The notes beneath the pieces are model-generated. The model had not been told where the DNA came from, did no database searches, and was given only the letters and a program-made list of their open reading frames with translations. Positions 57,771 to 64,000 of a stretch of 64,000 nt of DNA are shown here, one piece after another (the first letter of the stretch is position 1; each line of letters opens with the position of its first letter). This DNA is from Aselliscus stoliczkanus (lineage: Eukaryota > Chordata > Mammalia > Chiroptera > Hipposideridae), in assembly GCA_033961575.1 (NCBI GenBank), contig CM066733.1, positions 105,925,921 to 105,989,920 of the forward strand. The letters run 5' to 3'. A program made the position numbers and the translations under genes.

Positions 57771-58235
57771 GATGCACCAGTGCTTTCTCTCATATTTTAG
57801 GTTTTTTAAAAATCTTGTATATGTTTTTTAACTTCTTGTCAGTGTATGCAGGATATGATTCTTCTAAATCTTGGTTTGCTCTGCTAGTACAATTGTGTTT
57901 TAAATAAAATTCTGTAGTGTATATGTGCTGGTATGTGTTGTTAGTCAGGAGGATTATGTTTATTAACTTCACTATATATAAACTGTGATGTCCATCTGTT
58001 ACCTGAGCAATATGCTAAAGTTAACGTATAATATTCATATCTATTTAGTTATTACTTCATCTTTTCGATTGTGTGTAGGTTATTGCATATCATATATATG
58101 ACATTAACAATCAGGGTCCACCTGAATGAACCTGAAATTGATATATCCCCTAGGACAGGATAGTTTGATGATACATTAATATTTTTTACTATGGTAGAAA
58201 TATCATTCTTTATTATTTTATTATTTTATTTTTTT

Positions 58236-58325
58236 GAGGGCAGTGTCACTGGCCCTCATATGTGGGACTGAACCGGGGACGCTGGCTTCCCAAGCCAGCG
58301 CTTAACCACCACGCCACTCGGCGCC
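58236..58325 (-). mobile_element. tRNA-derived SINE, copy 11 (antisense)
   Basis: gagggcagtgtcactggccc ... cacgccactcggcgcc, with a T/A-rich tail on the left. The duplication tagaaatatcat(t/c) flanks it at about 58194 and 58326. Confidence 0.87.
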
Positions 58326-58531
58326 TAGAAATATCATCTTAATATGCAAAGATTCATTTATTTGTTCAGAAATGTAAGATTTTTTTACTAATAATTTTAA
58401 TCACAATTCATATAACATCTGCAGTTAGAGAAATCATATGGAATACCAACTTCAATGAGCCAGTTAGGAATTTGACAGATGTAATGAAATGTTATTTTAT
58501 TTATTTTTCCCATTGCATGTGTGAACTGGGA

Positions 58532-58550
58532 TTGACTGATTGATTGATTG
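58532..58550. repeat. (GATT)n
   Basis: Four GATT units immediately before the antisense L1 3' UTR. Confidence 0.75.
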
Positions 58551-58565
58551 ATTTTTCATTTTTTT

Positions 58566-58850
58566 AAATTGGTTTCAGGTGTATGAAGCAATGTAATAGT
58601 TAGACATTTAAACCCCTCATAAAGTGATAACCCACCCCCCAAGTTACTACCCCTCTTCCATCATATATAGCTGTTACAATACCATTGACTATCTTCCCTA
58701 TGCTGTACTCCATATCCCGTGACTATATATACCTAAGGTTATATTTAGTTATAGTTGACATGCACCATTATTCTACTTCAGTTTCAGATGTAGGGTGCAT
58801 TGGTCAGGCATCTATGCCATCTATGAAGTAACTTCACAAGGGCTCATGGT
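58566..58850 (-). repeat. L1 3' UTR, antisense
   Basis: 'caggtgtatgaagcaatgta', 'cccctcataaagtgataacc', 'gttacaataccattgactat' then, after a short link, 'cttcagtttcagatgtaggg'. It holds the same two blocks as 40262-40935 but without the mariner and microsatellites between them. Confidence 0.8.
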
Positions 58851-59284
58851 AGAGTGGGGACAATACTGAGTCCAAAGAAAATGTGGGTTCTGGTTCTGAG
58901 ATTATTCTACCAGAGTGGCCATTTCAACCCCAGTGTTTCTAAGTGCTCATCAGAAAATGGTAGTTTGAGTAAAGGATTTAAAGTCCTTTCAGTTTTAAAA
59001 TACGTAGTTCTTACTTAGGTACATGATATAAGAGGGTAAAAGACTGAAACATCAGGTCAGTTTATAAAAACAGAAGGTTATGTATATTAAGTCTTTTCAT
59101 TAACTTGCTGGATTATTATTTGTGTTTCATGCATTAATGTAGCCACAACTTCAAGATTCCAACATGAAAGAGTAATTTTACAAATAACTAATTAAAAAAA
59201 ATGTTTATAAACTTCTCGGCAAGAAAAATACCTAAGATTTGACAACACTAATAGCAATGGTAAACGCAATAAGTGTATTCAAAT

Positions 59285-59445
59285 ATTTGTATCTTTTTAA
59301 AATTAAATTTATTGGGGTGATGATATTGGTTAGTAAAATTATGTAAGTTTCAAGTCTATAATTCTATAATAAAATCACCATGTATTTGATTCCCCTTTCC
59401 CTCTTCTGCTACTCCTCTCCCCATGAAATATTTTTATCTTTATAG
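59285..59445 (-). repeat. L1 3' UTR of a second type, antisense
   Basis: 'taaatttattggggtgatga' 'tattggttagtaaaattatg' and 'ccatgtatttgattcccctt' match another laurasiatherian L1 3' UTR type. I associate it with bats, from memory only. Confidence 0.6.
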
Positions 59446-59449
59446 AGTA

Positions 59450-62020
59450 TTTTAATATGAATTTACTATATGAATTACTTAAATGGATTTCTTATAATAA
59501 CTTTTTAAAAAGAAAAATAAACAATAAAGTTATCTGGAATAAGTATTCTAATCATCCATGCTCCCATAGTCATGGTAATTAAACGTTTGATTTACTGCTA
59601 AGTTAATATAACTGAATAGAAAGTCAAAACTGATCTTAGTTTTTGAAAAAAAAAAGTATAAGATAGGTTGTATCATTCATTTTGTGAGAATAAGGAGGCT
59701 TATTTATTCAGTAATTGTTATTGGGACATTTGAATGCTATTAAAAGATAAAAAGTAAGCACAGATTATATTTGAAAAAATGTATCAAATGCCATTATTGT
59801 ATGTAGAGCTTTTGTGAATTTATAGGGAAAAATATTTAAATATTAATAGAAAAATTATTAAAGGACATGAGGAAAGAAAATTCACATACCAAGAAATACA
59901 AATTCTCTTAATAAGAAATAAAGAATGAAATTGATTTACTATAATATTTTAAATCTTACTAGTAATCAAAAATGCCGATGAAAAAATAAAATAGTTACTT
60001 AACTAACAAACTAGTAGTAAGAATATTCCTTATTTCTAAGAGGACAAATCATTTTTACTTTTTAATTTGTATTACTCTATATTTTTTAAATGTATTACTT
60101 TATAATTGAAATCAACATAAAATATAATTTAGCTCTAAGCATGCTGGAAGCCAGGGAAATATGAAACAGCAGTATATATAACAATCCGATGCATGAAGAC
60201 ATCTTTTTTTTTTTTTTTTTTTGTATATATAGTACATACTTGCATCAAGGGCGTACATAAGAAACAGTAACAGCAGAATGGAAAATGGCCTAACAATGGC
60301 TATTAGAAACACTTTTGGTTATTTCTAGATCTTTCCCTTTAATAATTCAAGGACTTAATATTAAAATATAATGTGGTTGGGCTTTTGTGAGAGCAATATT
60401 AATTATCTGTCAATATGCTAATTATCAAAAGGTGGCTGGCCAACCCCTTTGACGTGCCTCCTATCTCCGCTACACTTTTGACAAAGCTTGGCTGATAATC
60501 AGTTTAGGGATAAATCTTCTGGCAAGGGCTTTGAATGTAGATGTTCTGATACTAAAGATCAATTTGCTTGAGCAGGATGAAGGGGGTTTAATTCTGTTAT
60601 GATTATGAAAGGGCTGACATATTCTGTCAAATCCTACAGTATGATTTTGTATTCAGTCATGCACAAATGTATTTCCTAATAGTATAATGAAAATTAACTT
60701 AATTAAAATTTTGAAATTATATATTGAATGTGTGTGTATATGACTTATATAGGAAATTTTCAAGATTTCTTGATTTTTTTCTTCAATGCTTATGCCAAGA
60801 AAAGGTTTACTATATTGCAAATATTTTGTCAACATGATTTTTCACATTTGAATAACTTGAGGTCCTTAGGTAGTTGAACTTTTCTTTTTTTAATCTGGAT
60901 GTTTGGCATACCAACAATCCCAAAGTGAGGAAATTGAAGAAATTGTGTTATTGATTAACATTTATTACAACTCATATTTGGATTTAGAATAAATCACTTT
61001 AATCAACATTTTTAGAATGAATCAAAGTATCTAATAAATTTTCCACAAAGTACAATTAATCTATGAAAATAAGTTTTTTAGTTAAATTATTTACACCGAG
61101 AGGCTTTTAAAGTATTTTTATTTGAAAATTTACATTGTTTAGTATCAATGATAGAATACTTTGAATATATTTGTTAACTAAATAACCCTTTCCATATATT
61201 TCAGCAACCTTTAATACATATTTCAAAATATATAAAAAAGAACTATCTGATGGGAAGACTTTGAACACAATTTTCTTAAAGTACAGAGACTAACAATACA
61301 AAGATACACTTTGGAAAAAAATCTGAAAATGGGAACATTCTTAATTTGGAAAAATGTGAGGGAAATCACATCATGACTTCCTAAAGTAGAATTGTTTTAC
61401 TCTGTTCTTAATAAATTTTCTGATAAATTTGGTGTTCAGTACATTGACTAATAGATTCTAAAATGTTACTGAGTCTATCGAAAGCCATCCTGCATCTCCG
61501 GTAAGGTATGTTAACTACCTGAAGAGTTCATGGCCTTGTAGTACAGAAAACAAGATGAATCAGGGAAAACACAAGTCATATACAGATGGCATCAAATCTT
61601 GTAGCTCGGTAGCAATAGATCTAGGGAGTGAATGCTAAAGAAGACAAGAGGCATCATGGAGTCTTTGTTTCCATAAATTTTCAATAACTTTGGGAATTAG
61701 CCTTATTAAAATGTGGTAATATATTATTTGTGACATTGCCCTCTTTGTTGCTGTTATTGATTCTGTGGAGTTTTAGAAATGTGGGAGCTTGAAAGCCAAT
61801 GAATACACCAGAGGTTTGCGGGGGTGGTTTCAAAACGACATCAATGATGTGATTCTGGTCCAGGGCAATTTCAGGATCAGCTTAGAGTTTCTGATCCAGA
61901 CCCCAACTGGCTTAAAATGAGGTATATGCAAGAGAAAACACTATTTTGCTAGTAAGTAAATGACACCTACGAGTGTGGCAATAACTATACTGTGCCCATC
62001 ATCATTGCATACTTAATTTA
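59450..62020. other. Intronic stretch, repeat-poor
   Basis: Very AT-rich, with no mobile element recognised. It includes a poly-T at 60204-60222 and a compositionally distinct block at 60370-60640 discussed as a possible regulatory element. Confidence 0.4.
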
Positions 62021-62036
62021 ATTCAACCTTTCTTTC

Positions 62037-62145
62037 TTTTTTTTTTTTTTTTGAGGGCAGTGTCACTGGCCCTCATATGTGGGACCGAATCAGGGCCGCT
62101 GGCTTCCCAAGCCAGTGCTTAACCACCGTGCCACTCAGCCGGCCC
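62037..62145 (-). mobile_element. tRNA-derived SINE, copy 12 (antisense)
   Basis: Poly-T, then gagggcagtgtcactggccc, ending ccactcagccggccc. The duplication aattca(a/g)cctttt-type flanks it (about 62019 and 62147). Confidence 0.88.
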
Positions 62146-62369
62146 AAATTCAGCCTTTTAATTATGCTATTTACTGTATTTATATATGGTGTTTTAAAAA
62201 TACCCCCCAAAGAAAGAAAAAAAATAAATGAAATGTCAGAGAAATAAAAAATGTAAAATAATGAAGAAAAGAAAGAAAAGAGAGAGGGGACGGGAGAAGG
62301 CAGGGAAGACGGAGCAGGAAGACATGGAGGAGGGAACAGTGAGAAGGGGAGAAAGAGATTTATTTTTTG

Positions 62370-62510
62370 TGTATAGTTCTGCCAGTTGCTAGTGGTCTGA
62401 TGTTTGGTGAAACTTTGAACATCACTGGACCTCAGTTTTCTCAATGTAAGAAGAGAGAATATGACCTGATAGTCTTTAAAGAACCTTTCTGGTCTTCAGG
62501 TTTTGATCCT
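62370..62510 (+). repeat. MIR fragment
   Basis: 'aactttgaacatcactggac' 'ctcagttttctcaatgtaag' followed by 'aagagagaatatgacctgat' fits the sense MIR core. Confidence 0.6.
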
Positions 62511-62559
62511 ATGACAATGTCTGAATCTCCTTTCCTACTCCACATTTTCATGTGTTGTA

Positions 62560-62940
62560 TGAGTAAATTTCAGCCAGATCTCACTCACTACTTCTTACCA
62601 GTCTCAAAACCATTCTTTCCACTTTGTACACTAATCATTGCACAGTTTCCTCATATCTCTTGCCCTGCAGAAATTCTGCTTAATCATGGTGGAGCTCAAT
62701 TGTCATCCCCATAGCCTCCTTGATCCCTGATGCTGAAATTAATTTCTCATCCCTCTGCCTACTATAGTATTTCTTGGTTTATACCTCTCTTATAGCCCTT
62801 AATATATTTTATCATCAACTTATGTATATAATAATATCATTGAAGGCAGGTATCAAATGGATTTCAATCCTATATCTTTCATAGTTATTAGTAGTCATTG
62901 ATTATATTAGGCAATCGATAAATAAGTTCAATGGAATTGG
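62560..62940 (+). repeat. L2 LINE 3' end
   Basis: 'tatacctctcttatagccct', 'attgaaggcaggtatcaaat' and 'aggcaatcgataaataagtt' follow the L2 3' end pattern, diverged. Confidence 0.5.
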
Positions 62941-63787
62941 GTTACTTATGGCATTTCTTTTAAGACTTTTTGTTTCTGTTGTCCTAATGGAAGTTTGCCA
63001 TGCAAAAACCCCCTTTCTTGAAGACAGCATGGAGTGGTAGGAAAAAAGTACAGAATAAAATCTGGATTTACACTCCATTTTTTAACTTAAATATTGTGTG
63101 AACTTGAAAAATTAATTTTTCTGAGATCACATTATTCAATTCTGATGGCGGGTGCTACCTATCTCTCGTTTTTTTTGTTTTGTTTTGTTTTAAGAAAGGT
63201 GAAATAATATATTTAATGTGACTGGCCAGAGGATGTGTCCTCCAAATGTCAATTTCCTTTTTATTACTCTTTTAGTAAATATTAGAAAGTTTCTCTTACA
63301 CTACCTTTGTTTTATGTTATTTCAACCTTCCTATGGAGATACTCTTGATACCACTATTATCTATCAAAGTATAAAAAAATCCACTAATATCCAAACTAGT
63401 ATCCAATACTTTATCCCAATAATAGTTTTTCATGAATTATAGCTTGAAATAATATTTTCAATCATTTAAATCATGATATATATGGATAATTTAAATACCC
63501 CTCTATTAAACAATTCATAAAATATGGAGGATGCATTTCTTATGAAAGTGACACAGGGACTAAAATGATATTTTGAAAAACACATAGAAGCAGAGCATAT
63601 GGATGTGCTAGTGAAGTATATAGATCTTCATATGTTAAAACACTTTCTTCAAGATATATGACTACAGTATTGATAATCAGCATGGTGTGATGTCCTGATT
63701 TGATTAAAGATTTGGCTCCTTTATTTATCAACTAATAACAGTAGTAAAAACCTTACTCACATTTTAAGAATAACTTAACCTTACAGT

Positions 63788-63966
63788 AGTGGTTCTGCAG
63801 CCTGGTTAAATATTAGAATCACTGGGGGAACTTTAAAAACTACTAATGCCTAAGGTCTTACCCAAAGACATTGTTAATTAATTGCTTTGGGGTTGCAGTG
63901 CAAGCATGTGTTTTTGTTTTGTTTTGTTAAGTTCTCTAGTGTGTAGCCAAGGTTGAGAACTGTTGC
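63788..63966 (+). repeat. hAT-Charlie (MER5/MER20-like) element
   Basis: Begins 'agtagtggttctgcagcctgg', contains 'tattagaatcactgggggaa' 'ctttaaaaactactaatgcc', and ends 'agccaaggttgagaactgt'. These are terminal inverted repeats of a non-autonomous hAT element. The exact family is uncertain. Confidence 0.65.
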
Positions 63967-64000
63967 TCTCACGGTGTAAAATAAGACACTGCTTTCAACT

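Overview
This window is mammalian nuclear DNA. It has one recognisable gene start in a sea of intronic and intergenic sequence carrying MIR, L2, L1 and tRNA-derived SINE copies. No bacterial, organellar or viral gene order is present. The gene is GRIK2 (kainate-type ionotropic glutamate receptor GluK2, formerly GluR6) on the + strand. The identification rests on the 38 codons plus one base of the first coding exon (11680-11794), which encode the GluK2 signal peptide and the first residues of the mature amino-terminal domain, followed by a consensus splice donor. The host is probably a laurasiatherian, perhaps a bat. That is an inference from one young SINE family (about 100 bp, A box, B box, A-tail, no polyadenylation signal) and from the L1 3' end types, and it was not tested by alignment.

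Layout. 1-4500 is upstream intergenic DNA with an L2 3' end (about 2030-2645) and degraded repeats. 4500-5840 is GC-richer 5' flank with one TATA-like element. 5835-6440 is a CpG island with the likely GRIK2 promoter and an ATG-free leader exon whose donor lies at 6260. 6260-11387 is a leader intron. 11388-11794 is the second exon: 292 nt of 5' UTR with five short upstream reading frames, then the first coding segment. From 11795 to the end of the window lies the first coding-region intron. No later GRIK2 exon was recognised in it.

The intron holds at least twelve copies of one tRNA-derived SINE family, most with visible target-site duplications. One copy is a long composite form with a GC-rich, tandemly repetitive middle and an AATAAA plus TCTTT tail. 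It also holds a half-L1 (HAL1-like) element nested in a MIR and itself carrying a SINE, a mariner remnant inside an L1 3' UTR, a local inverted duplication of a MIR, and several long microsatellites.

Functionally the window is the 5' regulatory end of GRIK2: promoter, spliced leader, upstream reading frames that probably restrain translation, signal peptide, and the beginning of a long intron where enhancers may lie. The most unusual items are the composite SINE at 28021-28449, the uORF-dense leader, the inverted MIR duplication at 40947-41617 and the nested HAL1. No wholly new system was found.
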